Below, piece after piece: positions 52,354 through 61,805 of a DNA stretch of 64,000 nucleotides (positions are counted from its first letter, which is position 1; each line of letters starts with the position of its first letter). This DNA is from Lachnospiraceae bacterium (GTDB taxonomy: Bacteria; Bacillota; Clostridia; Lachnospirales; Lachnospiraceae), in the NCBI GenBank assembly GCA_014804795.1, contig JAAUZC010000036.1, positions 1 through 64,000 of the forward strand, in the 5' to 3' direction. The notes under the pieces were generated by a model. That model was given only the letters and a program-made list of their open reading frames with translations. It made no database searches and was not told where the DNA came from. A program made the position numbers and the translations under genes.

Positions 52354-53522
52354 GGAATCCGTTAGCTGAAAAGATTGTTGATATTCCGTTTTCGGGAATA
52401 AGAAAATTTTTTGATATTGTGAGTGAAATGCCGGATGCCATTTCTTTGGGAGTAGGTGAACCGGATTTTGATACGCCCTGGCATATCAGAGACGAGGGGA
52501 TTTACTCTCTCGAGAAAGGACGTACTTTTTATACATCCAATGCCGGACTGAAAGAGTTAAAGATAGAAATTTCCAATTATTTAAAAAGACGGCAGAATCT
52601 GGAATATGATTACAATAAAGAAATACTGATTACTGTGGGCGGTTCGGAAGCTATCGATATCGGGATGCGCGTGATGCTAAATCCCGGGGAGGAAGTGCTG
52701 ATTCCTCAGCCCAGTTATGTTTCTTATGAACCTTGTGTGATATTGGCGGGCGGCGTGCCTGTTATCATCAATTTAAAACAGGAGAACGAATTCCGTCTGA
52801 CCGCACAGGAACTGCTTGATGCGATCACCGATAAAACAAAAGTTCTGGTGCTGCCGTTTCCGAATAATCCGACAGGCGCGATCATGGAAGAAAAAGACCT
52901 GCAGGAGATTGCGAAAGTTTGTGTCGAAAAAGATATTTTTGTCATGTCCGATGAAATTTACGCGGAGCTGACTTACAAAGAAAAGCATGTTTCTATCGCG
53001 CAGATGCCCGGGATGCAGGAAAGAACGATTCTGATCAATGGATTTTCCAAAGCATATGCGATGACAGGATGGCGTCTCGGCTATGCCTGCGGACCGGCAG
53101 ACATTATCGAACAGATGTTAAAAGTGCATCAGTATGCGATCATGTGTGCGCCGACCACAAGCCAGTATGCGGCAGTGGAAGCGATCAAGAACGGGGATGA
53201 AGATGTGCGGGAAATGCGGGAGGCATACGACCAGCGCCGCCGCTACCTGTTACATGAGTTTCAGGAAATGGGGTTAGAATGTTTTGAACCGTTCGGTGCA
53301 TTCTACATATTCCCGTCTATTCAGGAATTTGGCATGACAAGTGATGAGTTTGCAACGAGGCTTCTGCAGGAAGAAAAGGTGGCGGTTGTGCCGGGGACAG
53401 CTTTTGGCGCGTGCGGTGAAGGATTCCTTCGAATATCCTATGCATATTCGCTGGAAAACCTGAAAGTGGCAATCGGACGGATCCGGAATTTTGTGGAGCG
53501 GCTGCGGAGAGAGAAACAATAA
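52350..53522 (+). CDS. PLP-dependent class I/II aminotransferase
   Basis: 390 residues, fold type I. The ATG overlaps the Lrp stop (ATGA). Conserved features are LGVGEPDFDTPWHIRD, TVGGSEAIDIGMRV, VLPFPNNPTGAIM, SDEIYAELTY and the PLP Lys234 in GFSKAYAMTGWRLGYA; the final Arg is in EGFLRISYAYS. It moves amino groups between amino acids and 2-oxo acids. The family includes PatA and alanine or aspartate aminotransferases; the substrate is not resolved. The Lrp-aminotransferase pair recurs in Clostridia, which supports regulation by an amino acid. Confidence 0.9.
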   Translation: MRNPLAEKIVDIPFSGIRKFFDIVSEMPDAISLGVGEPDFDTPWHIRDEGIYSLEKGRTFYTSNAGLKELKIEISNYLKRRQNLEYDYNKEILITVGGSEAIDIGMRVMLNPGEEVLIPQPSYVSYEPCVILAGGVPVIINLKQENEFRLTAQELLDAITDKTKVLVLPFPNNPTGAIMEEKDLQEIAKVCVEKDIFVMSDEIYAELTYKEKHVSIAQMPGMQERTILINGFSKAYAMTGWRLGYACGPADIIEQMLKVHQYAIMCAPTTSQYAAVEAIKNGDEDVREMREAYDQRRRYLLHEFQEMGLECFEPFGAFYIFPSIQEFGMTSDEFATRLLQEEKVAVVPGTAFGACGEGFLRISYAYSLENLKVAIGRIRNFVERLRREKQ

Positions 53523-53525
53523 GAT

Positions 53526-54020
53526 ATGAACATCATCTTACATCAGCCGGAGATACCGGCTAATACAGGAAATATTGGCAGAACCTGTGTTGCAACAGGA
53601 ACAGGCCTGCATCTGATTGAGCCGCTTGGCTTCCGGCTGGATGAAAAATCTATAAAACGCGCCGGGATGGACTACTGGGACAGCCTTGATGTGACGAGAT
53701 ATATCAACTATCAGGAATTTCAGGAAAAACATCCCGGTGCAAAAATCTGGTTTGCCACGACGAAAGCGAAAAAGGCCTACTCGGAAGCAAATTTCGGTAT
53801 GGACGATTATATTATGTTTGGAAAAGAAAGCGCGGGAATTCCTGAGGAACTTTTGGTAGACCATGAGGAAGACTGCATCAGAATCCCGATGCTTGACAGT
53901 ATTCGGTCACTGAATCTTTCTAATTCTGTAGCGATCATCTTATATGAAGCGCTCAGACAGAACGGATTTCGGAATATGCAGTTACAGGGTGAACTGCACA
54001 GACTACAGTGGAGATCTTAA
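53526..54020 (+). CDS. trmL: tRNA (cytidine/uridine-34-2'-O)-methyltransferase TrmL
   Basis: 164 residues, SPOUT fold. PEIPANTGNIGRTCVATGTGL (about 8-28, in part) is the TrmL/SpoU signature. YIMFGKESAGIPEELL and RIPMLDSIRSLNLSNSVAII form the knotted cofactor site. TrmL methylates the wobble position of tRNA(Leu) isoacceptors. The gene begins three bases after the aminotransferase stop, so it probably shares that operon. Its length agrees with the E. coli protein (157). Confidence 0.93.
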   Translation: MNIILHQPEIPANTGNIGRTCVATGTGLHLIEPLGFRLDEKSIKRAGMDYWDSLDVTRYINYQEFQEKHPGAKIWFATTKAKKAYSEANFGMDDYIMFGKESAGIPEELLVDHEEDCIRIPMLDSIRSLNLSNSVAIILYEALRQNGFRNMQLQGELHRLQWRS

Positions 54021-54245
54021 ACCATGGGCTGGAAAACGTGTAACATTATTATTTTAAAAGGCAACATTTGACGTTTCAGGCTATCTTTATGCCCATTTTT
54101 CGGGCAATTTTCCATTTATTTATATCATTATCAATTATTTTATAATGTGAGCGCAGAAAAAAGAATTAAAGAGCGGCTGCCACTGCACCGGAGCCTCGGT
54201 TTTATTTTTTGCGCGCAGTATAAGAAGAATGAAGAGGTATTTACT

Positions 54246-55487
54246 ATGAATATAAAGAAGCAGATGGTACGAATGTACCTTTATGAAGCTGCGCTTTCTT
54301 TCCGTATGGTGGACGCAGTCTGGGTCATTTTTTTGTTGGAAAGAGGATTTTCTCTGGCACAGGCGGGCATTGCGGAAGGTGTCTACCACATTACAAGTAT
54401 GATATTTGAAGTGCCAAGCGGTATGGCGGCGGATCTTTTTGGCAGAAAGCGTACTTTAATCTTATCGGGAATAGCCGGCATATGCTCCGCAATTTTTATG
54501 ACATTGGAAGGTTGGACAGGATTTGTGTATTGTAGCATGATTTTTTCAGCGCTTGCCCTGAATCTTGCATCGGGTACAGAAGAAGCGCTGGTTTATGATA
54601 GTCTGTTAGAAGCTGGCCGTGAGGATAACTATAAAAAAGTATGGGCAAACAGCAGTCTGATTGCAAGGACAGCAAGCGCTTTTGCCTGCGCAGCCAGTCC
54701 TGTAGCTATTATGATGGGATTTAAGTATACTTATTATATCAGTGCATTTCTGTGTTTTTGTACAATACTTGCGGTGTCAGGTGTAAAAGAACCGGTCGTG
54801 ACGAAGCGTCAGGAAATGCGAAGCAGAAATAGCAACGGAAAGTCGGGTAAATGTCAGCAACAACAGATAAAGGCAGAACTGGGAAACCGCCTGAAAAAAC
54901 ATATTATTGAGACAGGAGGCTTTATAAAAAATCATCCGAAGACGATGGTAAAGCTGTTCGCAAATGCAGCGCTCGCCTGTCCCTGCTATCTTATTATGAT
55001 GTATCTGCAGGAGCACCTCGTAAACTGCGGCTGGCCGAAAAGTTTTATCGGTATTCCAATGTTGGTCATTCCGCTTGCGGGCGCTTTAGGAACAAGAATT
55101 GCAGTGAAAAATAAAAGCGGACTATCAAAAGCTTTGCTTATCTGCGGTGTCATAAGTGGTGTCGGAACATGTCTTGTGGGGAGCAGTGCGCTTATTATTG
55201 TACTTTGCGGCGCCTGTGTTCAGCGGATCTGTGAGGGATTTGCTGAAATTGTGGTCAGTGAAAATGTAAATAAGGATTTTACGAGTGACCACAGAGCGAC
55301 TTTAGTCAGCGTGGACAGCATGTGTTATTCTGTGCTGATGGTGATTGCAAGTCCGGTGACAGGTTTTTGGGGAGATCATTATTCGGTGAAAGCAGCCTTT
55401 TACCTGTTGGGAGGCGGACTTCTTCTGGGAACGGCAGCGGTAGGGCTGATCTACCATGTTATGTTTCGCGATTGGCAGCGGAAATAG
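54246..55487 (+). CDS. Major facilitator superfamily transporter
   Basis: 413 residues from ATG 54246, eight bases after GAAGAGG; an upstream frame to 54147 lacks a site. About twelve membrane segments. The loop 2-3 motif is GMAADLFGRKRTLILSG (about 63-79), the MFS DxxGRK signature. A hydrophilic stretch of about 45 residues between the two halves (KQEMRSRNSNGKSGKCQQQQ) marks the central cytoplasmic loop. The first helix lacks a clear substrate hint. The 225-base gap before it holds a GCCC/GGGC hairpin (about 54091-54105) and a TATAAT at 54141-54146. It converges with the sensor kinase gene. Confidence 0.88.
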   Translation: MNIKKQMVRMYLYEAALSFRMVDAVWVIFLLERGFSLAQAGIAEGVYHITSMIFEVPSGMAADLFGRKRTLILSGIAGICSAIFMTLEGWTGFVYCSMIFSALALNLASGTEEALVYDSLLEAGREDNYKKVWANSSLIARTASAFACAASPVAIMMGFKYTYYISAFLCFCTILAVSGVKEPVVTKRQEMRSRNSNGKSGKCQQQQIKAELGNRLKKHIIETGGFIKNHPKTMVKLFANAALACPCYLIMMYLQEHLVNCGWPKSFIGIPMLVIPLAGALGTRIAVKNKSGLSKALLICGVISGVGTCLVGSSALIIVLCGACVQRICEGFAEIVVSENVNKDFTSDHRATLVSVDSMCYSVLMVIASPVTGFWGDHYSVKAAFYLLGGGLLLGTAAVGLIYHVMFRDWQRK

Positions 55488-55534
55488 TATGACAGTATAC
55501 TTTTTGCAATCGGCCGTGGAAATCACTTACAGAT

Positions 55535-56953
55535 TTAATCCTCATCATCCGCCACAGGCAGCGAGAAAATAAACTCTGTTCCTACACCGACAGTGCTGAT
55601 CACGTTGATATGCTCGCCGTGCGCCATAATGATTTCTTTTGTGATGGAAAGACCAAGGCCGGTGCCTTTTTTGTCCTTGCCGCGGGACAGATCGGATTTA
55701 TAAAAACGATCCCAGATCAGTTTTAGATCCTCCTTGGGAATACCGATGCCGCGATCCTTGACAGAGACAAAGACTTTGTTTTTCTTTTCGGTGGTTTCGA
55801 TTTTGATAATAGAATCCTGGGGGCTGAATTTGATGGCATTATCCAGAAGATTATAAAGAACCTGCTGGATTTTGCCCATATCAGCCTCCACCGGCAATAC
55901 ATCGCCGGTCAGCACAAGTTCAATGGCTATCGATTTGTTTTTACAGACACCCTCAAAGGTGGCGGCAGTATTTCTGACGGTTGTATTCAGGTCAAAAACA
56001 GATTTTTCCAGATAGACCCCCTTTGTATTTAGATTATTCAGAGTAAGAAGGGAATCCGTCAGTTTTTTTAGACGTTCGGTTTCGTTCAGCACAATATTTA
56101 AATATTTTTCGTACAGCTCCTGCGGAACCGTACCGTCTAACATGGCTTCCAGATAGCCCCGGATGGAGGTGAGCGGAGAGCGAAAGTCGTGGGAGACATT
56201 TGCCACAAATTTTTTCTGGTTGTCCTCCGCGCGGGCGATCTCGCTTGCCATATAATTCAGGGAAGCCGCAAGGTAGCCCATTTCATCCGCACTTTCGACC
56301 GTAAATTCATAATGCATATTGCCGGAAGCATACTGCTCTGTGGCGGAAATGATCTTCTTTAGCGGAATATAAACGATTTCTGTAAAAAAGATCAGGATGA
56401 TCAATGACAGGACAAAGAGAATGAGCAGCATAATATAGGAAATATTCAAAAAGCTGCTGGATTCGGTCCGAATGGCGGACATGGACATATGAATGATAAC
56501 ATAGCCCTGCACTCTGTAATTGTAGGTGATGGGTGCAAATACACTGAGCATATCTTCCTCAAAATAGCCGAAGAATGTTCCTTCTGTATAATAGGAACCG
56601 GCGGTCGCCGTAGAATCAAAATTTTCAATCACCGTTTCTTTTTCGATATCTAACGGAGCGGAAGAGTCAAGTACCATACGTCCGGAGGGATTGATGATCC
56701 AGATCGTACTGTTCATATAAATGGCAAGAGCGTCTATCTGGTTCTTTACGGTATCTAAAGAGGTTCGATTACTGTAAAGATCGGACGCGTAAGTATTGGC
56801 AATCTGAATCGCCTCTTTGTAAAGAGATTCGGCATGATTTTTCTTGATATGGTCCAATGTCAGATTGGACACAAACGTAGCCACCACAACAAAGCCAAAG
56901 AAGCCGAAGATAAGATAAGCCAGTATGAATTTTAAGTAGAGAGTCTTTTTCAT
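55535..56953 (-). CDS. HAMP-domain sensor histidine kinase
   Basis: 472 residues, with AAGGAG eight bases before ATG. Two membrane segments (about 10-30 and 170-192) enclose an outer domain of about 140 residues. A HAMP domain follows (FFTEIVYIPLKKIISATEQY), then HisKA with His255 (NVSHDFRSPLTSIRGYLEAM) and an ATPase with NLLDNAIKFSP, DRGIGIPKEDL and GTGLGLSITKEI. It partners with the response regulator encoded 27 bases upstream. The signal is unknown; the architecture resembles ResE/PhoR-type kinases. Confidence 0.93.
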   Translation of the reverse strand: MKKTLYLKFILAYLIFGFFGFVVVATFVSNLTLDHIKKNHAESLYKEAIQIANTYASDLYSNRTSLDTVKNQIDALAIYMNSTIWIINPSGRMVLDSSAPLDIEKETVIENFDSTATAGSYYTEGTFFGYFEEDMLSVFAPITYNYRVQGYVIIHMSMSAIRTESSSFLNISYIMLLILFVLSLIILIFFTEIVYIPLKKIISATEQYASGNMHYEFTVESADEMGYLAASLNYMASEIARAEDNQKKFVANVSHDFRSPLTSIRGYLEAMLDGTVPQELYEKYLNIVLNETERLKKLTDSLLTLNNLNTKGVYLEKSVFDLNTTVRNTAATFEGVCKNKSIAIELVLTGDVLPVEADMGKIQQVLYNLLDNAIKFSPQDSIIKIETTEKKNKVFVSVKDRGIGIPKEDLKLIWDRFYKSDLSRGKDKKGTGLGLSITKEIIMAHGEHINVISTVGVGTEFIFSLPVADDED

Positions 56954-56980
56954 GCTTCAGTCTCCTTGGCTGTTTGCCCG

Positions 56981-57682
56981 CTACATTTTGACTTCAAATT
57001 TATAACCGATGCCCCAGATCGTGGCAAGTTTCCAGTTTTCGTGGTCATTGATCTTTTCCCGAAGACGCTTGATATGCACATCAACGGTTCTCGTATCGCC
57101 GATATACTCATAACCCCAGATCTGATCAAGAAGCTGTTCTCTTGTAAAAACATGATTGGGAGAGGAGGCCAGAAAATACAAAAGCTCCAACTCTTTGGGA
57201 GGCATTTCCACCGGCTTTCCCTTATAGAGAACGGAATAGTTGGTCTGATTGACAACAAGGTCGGGATATTCCACACATTTGATGTCGGAATCAGGAGGAA
57301 CCTGTACCACGGGTTTATACCGGCGCAGCACGGCCTTGACTCTTGCAACCAGTTCCTTGGAGTCGAAAGGTTTTTCCATATAGTCGTCAGCGCCCATTTC
57401 AAGCCCCAATACTTTATCAAAAATTTCCCCTTTTGCGGAGAGCATAATGATCGGCAGAGAGGATTTTGCGCGTATTTCGCGGCAGACCTGATAGCCGTCG
57501 ATGCCCGGCAGCATCAGATCAAGGAGCATCAGGTTCGGATGAAAACTGTCCACTGCGAGAAGAGCCGATTCCCCGTCGCCTACGATCATGGTTTCAAAGC
57601 ATTCTTTTGTGAGATAGAGGGAAATCAGTTCTGCGATATTATTATCATCGTCTACGATCAGAATTTTTTGTTTAACGGCCAT
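56981..57682 (-). CDS. OmpR-family response regulator
   Basis: 233 residues; GGAGG precedes the ATG at 57682. The receiver has the acidic triad VDDDN, phosphorylated Asp55 in LLDLMLPGIDGYQV and a conserved Lys in DDYMEKPFDS. The winged helix has PPKELELLYFLASSPNHVFT and DVHIKRLREKINDHENW, with the closing IWGIGYKFEV. It is 19 bases after mutS2 and before the kinase gene, all on the minus strand, so the three may be cotranscribed. Confidence 0.94.
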   Translation of the reverse strand: MAVKQKILIVDDDNNIAELISLYLTKECFETMIVGDGESALLAVDSFHPNLMLLDLMLPGIDGYQVCREIRAKSSLPIIMLSAKGEIFDKVLGLEMGADDYMEKPFDSKELVARVKAVLRRYKPVVQVPPDSDIKCVEYPDLVVNQTNYSVLYKGKPVEMPPKELELLYFLASSPNHVFTREQLLDQIWGYEYIGDTRTVDVHIKRLREKINDHENWKLATIWGIGYKFEVKM

Positions 57683-57701
57683 GAGACACTACCTCCTGAA
57701 A

Positions 57702-60113
57702 TTATTTTTTAAAAGTTGCAATTGTGACACCTGCGTCACCTTCGCCGAATTCTCCGAGTCGGAAGCTTTCCACATAGCGAACCCGCCTTAAATGCTGCTG
57801 TACGGCGCTTCTGAGCGCACCGGTTCCTTTTCCGTGAACAATGCGGACGCTTGGCAGGTGGGCGAGATAAGCGTCATCCAGATATTTATCAAGCCGGGCA
57901 AGCGCCTCGTCCGTGGTCATGCCAAGGAGGCTGATCTCTGTGGAGACAGAGAGGGATTTGCTCATCTTCATTTTGCCGGTGCTCGTTTTGCCGAGCCGTA
58001 AACCGGCGGGTGCGGTCACGTCGCTTTCCTGTACTAAAATAATATCGTTGATATTTGCCTGGGTGCGGATAATGCCGCACTGCACAAACAGATTACCTTT
58101 TTGGTCGGGCAGTGAGCTGACGGTGCCTTTCAGACCCATCGAGAGGATCTTCACAGCATCTCCAAGCTTTAGGTCGGAGGCTTTTAAGGGCTTCGTGCTT
58201 TGTGGCTTTGGAGTCTTTTTCAGAGAAAGTCTGTTGTTTTTTTCATCAATCTGCTTGCGGATTTTTTCGCGGGAGGCTTCCAGTTCTTTCATGGAAGCGC
58301 CGGGGCCGGCTTTCTGGAAAGCGCGAATCGTTTCGTCCGCGGTGTCTTTGGCCTCCTGCAAAATATCGCGGGCCTGTGCATGGGCTTCCTGTAAAATTTT
58401 TTCTCTGGAAGCGTTCAACTTTTCCTGTTTTTCCTCAAGCTGTTTTTTTAATGTCTCGATTTCTTCTTTATAAGAACGGATCTCCGCTTCTTCTTTTTCA
58501 ATCGTTACTTTGCTGCTCTCCAGATCCGCTATCAGATCTTCAAAACTTTCTTTCTCTTCACTGATCTGTGAGCGGGCAGTATCAATGATATATTCCGGCA
58601 GTCCGAGTCTGCGGGAGATGGCAAAAGCATTGCTCTTGCCTGGAATACCGATCAACAGCCTGTAAGTAGGGCGAAGCGTTTCCACGTTAAATTCACAACA
58701 GGCATTTTCCACAAAATCTGTGGACAGAGCATATACTTTCAATTCGCTGTAATGGGTGGTCGCCATCGTGCGGATGCCCCGGTCGTGCAGATAATTTAAA
58801 ATGGCGATCGCAAGGGCGGCGCCTTCTGTCGGATCCGTACCTGCCCCGAGTTCATCAAAAAGACAGAGGGAATTATCCTGTGCGCTTTTTAAGATCTGCA
58901 CGATATTTGTCATGTGGGATGAAAAGGTCGAAAGGCTCTGCTCAATGCTCTGCTCATCGCCGATATCCGCATAGACCTCGCGGAAAACAGAGAGTTCTGA
59001 GCGGTCAAGAGCGGGAATCTGCAGCCCCGCCTGTCCCATCAGAGTGAAAAGACCGACCGTTTTTAAAGAGACTGTCTTACCGCCGGTATTAGGGCCGGTG
59101 ATCACAAGCAGATCAAACTCTTTCCCCAAATGGATATCGATCGGCACGACCGCCTTTTTGTCGATCAACGGATGGCGTCCTTTTCGGATGTTAATATAAT
59201 AATCCTCATTGAAGATCGGGCGGGAGCCGTTCATGTCAAGGGCGAGGGAAGCTTTTGCAAATATAAAATCAAGCAGCGTCATAAGTTTACAGTTTTCCAG
59301 AATCGAAGCGGCATGCTCCGCAGTCCGGGCGCTGAGGTCTGCAAGAATGATTTCAATTTCGTCCTTTTCCTCTACAGCAAGCTCTTTCAGCCGGTTATTT
59401 AACACGACAACAGCCGCCGGCTCAATAAAAAGGGTGGAGCCGGTGGAAGACTGGTCGTGCATCATGCCGGGCACCTGTGCTTTATATTCCGCCTTTACAG
59501 GAATACAATAACGGTTGTTACGCTGCGTGATCACGGCATCCTGCAAATAGGTGCGGTAGGAGCCGTTTACCATGGAAAGAAGCTGGCTGTGGATCTTATC
59601 GCCGGTGGAAGCTATTTCCCGCCGTATCCTTTTTAAGTTGCTGCTGGCATCATCCGCAATCTCTTCCTCTGACAGGATACACCGTCTGATCTCCGAAGAA
59701 AGCTGCGAAAAAGGCTCCAATGCATCAAAATACGGGGTGAGAGAATCGCCGTCCGGTGCTTCTTCATCAGGCAGTGCGGTGCGGTTGCCTTCTTTGCCAT
59801 AATTTTTTACTCTTGCCACATTTTCCAACAGCATGGCAATCTTTAATAATTCGGAAGCGGTAAGGGTACTGCCCACTTCCAGACTTTTCAGAGAAAAGCC
59901 CAGATCTTTGTTGCTGCCGAAATTCGTAGAGCCTCTGCGCAGAAGTCGGGATGTGGCGTCCTGTGTTTCCTGTTGGGTCTGCTCGATCGTTGAACGCACA
60001 ACAGAAGGACGCAGGGCACGACACATGGTGCGTCCCGGCTCGGAAGTGGCGTGTTCCGCCAGAAGTTCTATGATTTTATGAAATTCCAATACTTTTAGTG
60101 CTTTGTCGTTCAT
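57702..60113 (-). CDS. mutS2: MutS2 (RqcU) ATPase with Smr endonuclease domain
   Basis: 803 residues, the standard MutS2 length. The MutS-type ATPase has Walker A TGPNTGGKTVSLKT (about 335-348), Walker B LCLFDELGAGTDPTEG and the dimer-interface helix-turn-helix MATTHYSELKVYALST. A long coiled-coil of about 110 residues (512-640) is followed by a KOW-like linker and the Smr domain (GMTTDEALARLDKYLDDAYL, HGKGTGALRSAV). It lacks the mismatch-recognition domain of MutS. MutS2/RqcU splits collided ribosomes in Bacillus, and it also suppresses recombination in Helicobacter. GAGAGGTAATT precedes the ATG. Confidence 0.95.
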   Translation of the reverse strand: MNDKALKVLEFHKIIELLAEHATSEPGRTMCRALRPSVVRSTIEQTQQETQDATSRLLRRGSTNFGSNKDLGFSLKSLEVGSTLTASELLKIAMLLENVARVKNYGKEGNRTALPDEEAPDGDSLTPYFDALEPFSQLSSEIRRCILSEEEIADDASSNLKRIRREIASTGDKIHSQLLSMVNGSYRTYLQDAVITQRNNRYCIPVKAEYKAQVPGMMHDQSSTGSTLFIEPAAVVVLNNRLKELAVEEKDEIEIILADLSARTAEHAASILENCKLMTLLDFIFAKASLALDMNGSRPIFNEDYYINIRKGRHPLIDKKAVVPIDIHLGKEFDLLVITGPNTGGKTVSLKTVGLFTLMGQAGLQIPALDRSELSVFREVYADIGDEQSIEQSLSTFSSHMTNIVQILKSAQDNSLCLFDELGAGTDPTEGAALAIAILNYLHDRGIRTMATTHYSELKVYALSTDFVENACCEFNVETLRPTYRLLIGIPGKSNAFAISRRLGLPEYIIDTARSQISEEKESFEDLIADLESSKVTIEKEEAEIRSYKEEIETLKKQLEEKQEKLNASREKILQEAHAQARDILQEAKDTADETIRAFQKAGPGASMKELEASREKIRKQIDEKNNRLSLKKTPKPQSTKPLKASDLKLGDAVKILSMGLKGTVSSLPDQKGNLFVQCGIIRTQANINDIILVQESDVTAPAGLRLGKTSTGKMKMSKSLSVSTEISLLGMTTDEALARLDKYLDDAYLAHLPSVRIVHGKGTGALRSAVQQHLRRVRYVESFRLGEFGEGDAGVTIATFKK

Positions 60114-60146
60114 GATAATTACCTCTCGTTACCTATTCTACCACAG

Positions 60147-60175
60147 ATTATAACTTTATGGGAAAAACTTTACAG
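60147..60175 (-). promoter_or_regulatory. Probable promoter of mutS2
   Basis: On the minus strand TATAAT (60152-60147) is preceded at 17 bases by CTGTAA (60175-60170), a weak -35. This overlaps the divergent plus-strand promoter at 60169-60197, so the two promoters could interfere. Confidence 0.4.
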
Positions 60176-60197
60176 GATTTTGCGAATAGATTATACT
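60169..60197 (+). promoter_or_regulatory. Promoter of the HtrA-like gene
   Basis: TTTACA (60169-60174), 17 bases, TATACT (60192-60197). The leader is about 65 bases to the ATG at 60269. Confidence 0.6.
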
Positions 60198-60268
60198 AAA
60201 GATGAAGGAGCAATCCCATAAAACAGGGGAATATCTCATTTGAAGTTGTATGATGAAATGGAGCATAT

Positions 60269-61771
60269 ATGCAGGAAAAAGAGCCGAAAGGGCAACAGTC
60301 TGATCTGGATTCGGAAATCAGTTCGGAGATCAATTTTATACAGGAAAAAATAAAAGAACGTCCTGTGAACCGGAAAAAACTGATACGACGGACAGTTATT
60401 ACGGTCGTTATGGCGATGGTATTTGGCTTGGTGGCGTGTGTTACGTTTTTGCTGTTGGAACCTGTGATCAACAGGATGCTTTATCCGGAGGAAGAGACAG
60501 AGATTGTCAGATTTCCGGAGGAAGAGCAGGAAGTGAATCCTGAGGACATGGTGGCGGACGAAGCGGAGCTGCAGATCATCCGCGAGGAAGGGGAAGGACA
60601 GGAAGGGAATGCCGCAGAGCAGGGCGATGCCCCGGAACAGGGGAATACAGCGGCGGAAGACGGCAGTGCAGAAGATGGCACAGACAATGTTCCGGACGGA
60701 GATCGTGACGGAAACCCGGAGGAGGGCGAAGATGTTCCGGACCCGGAAGAGGCAGAGGAAATTTCTCCCGAAGAGGCAGCGAAAATAGCGGCACTTGATA
60801 ATTATCAGGCACTGTATAATGCGCTTGGCGATTTGCGGGGGGAAGTGGAAAAGAGCATCGTTTCCGTGACATCCGTGACATCTGATGTAAACTGGATCAA
60901 TGATACGCTGGAAAATACCGGTGTGACATCGGGGCTGATCGTGGCCGACAACGGAAGGGAACTTTTGATCCTTGTCGGTTACGGAGAACTGAAGGAGGCG
61001 GATAGTATTTCTGTTTTGCTTGGAGAGGAACAGAAAGAAGCGAGTCTCAAAGAAGTGGATCTGACAACAGGTCTGGCGGTGATCGCCGTGCAGCTGTCGG
61101 AGTTAAGCAGGGAGCAGCGTGAAGAGATCACTTATGCATCTCTCGGCAGTTCTCTGGGGCGCGGACTGGTAGGGCAGCCTGTGATGGCAGTAGGCGCACC
61201 TATGGGCGGCAGCGGTTCGGTCTGCTACGGCATGGTAACTTCACAGGGAACGGCGCTCGGACTTTTGGATTCCAACTATAAGGTGCTGACAACGGATATT
61301 TATGGCAGCAGATCCGCCAGTGGCGTACTTGTCAACATGCGGGGGGAGATCGTCGGTATTCTGTATAACGGATATGAGAGCAGCGATATGTCAAACAGGC
61401 TTTGCGCTATCGGTATTTCAGAATTAAAAAGGACAATAGAAAAACTTTCGAACGGGGAAAAAATGGTATATCTGGGGACCCATGGAGTGGATATCAACGG
61501 GACTATTTATCAGGAATATCAACTGCCAAGAGGTGCATATGTGACAAATATTGACATGGATTCTCCGGCGATGCAGGCAGGCCTGCAAAATGGAGATATC
61601 ATCATAAAAGTTGACGACACGGACATTTTATCCTATACAGAATTTGCGAATTTATTAATAAAATCCCAAGTGGGGCAGAGCCTTCGGCTGACAGTGGCAA
61701 GGCAGAGCCAGGGAAGAGGAGAATATCAGGAAATGAATGTGACTGTGACATTGCAGGAGCAGAAACCATAA
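60269..61771 (+). CDS. HtrA/DegP-like pseudoprotease with PDZ domain
   Basis: 500 residues, ATG five bases after GGAG. A polar head of about 40 residues, one membrane segment (about 46-67), an acidic linker (about 75-175) and then the trypsin-fold and PDZ domains of the S1C family. The catalytic Ser position in the usual GNSGGPLV is Ala350 (SRSASGVLV), the catalytic Asp in DLAVLK is Gly (LTTGLAVI), and no His occurs where the His-bearing strand should be. So the triad is gone. PDZ follows (PRGAYVTNIDMDSPAMQAG, about residue 419). Probably binds peptides or partners outside the membrane without cutting. Not mere decay: the frame is intact. Confidence 0.82.
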   Translation: MQEKEPKGQQSDLDSEISSEINFIQEKIKERPVNRKKLIRRTVITVVMAMVFGLVACVTFLLLEPVINRMLYPEEETEIVRFPEEEQEVNPEDMVADEAELQIIREEGEGQEGNAAEQGDAPEQGNTAAEDGSAEDGTDNVPDGDRDGNPEEGEDVPDPEEAEEISPEEAAKIAALDNYQALYNALGDLRGEVEKSIVSVTSVTSDVNWINDTLENTGVTSGLIVADNGRELLILVGYGELKEADSISVLLGEEQKEASLKEVDLTTGLAVIAVQLSELSREQREEITYASLGSSLGRGLVGQPVMAVGAPMGGSGSVCYGMVTSQGTALGLLDSNYKVLTTDIYGSRSASGVLVNMRGEIVGILYNGYESSDMSNRLCAIGISELKRTIEKLSNGEKMVYLGTHGVDINGTIYQEYQLPRGAYVTNIDMDSPAMQAGLQNGDIIIKVDDTDILSYTEFANLLIKSQVGQSLRLTVARQSQGRGEYQEMNVTVTLQEQKP

Positions 61772-61805
61772 AACAATTGTGCGGAACCGGAACAGGAGGA
61801 CACAG

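Noticed and set aside
60269-61771. Calling the HtrA-like protein an active serine protease
   Set aside because: Ser, Asp and His positions are all replaced, so protease activity is not supported despite the fold.
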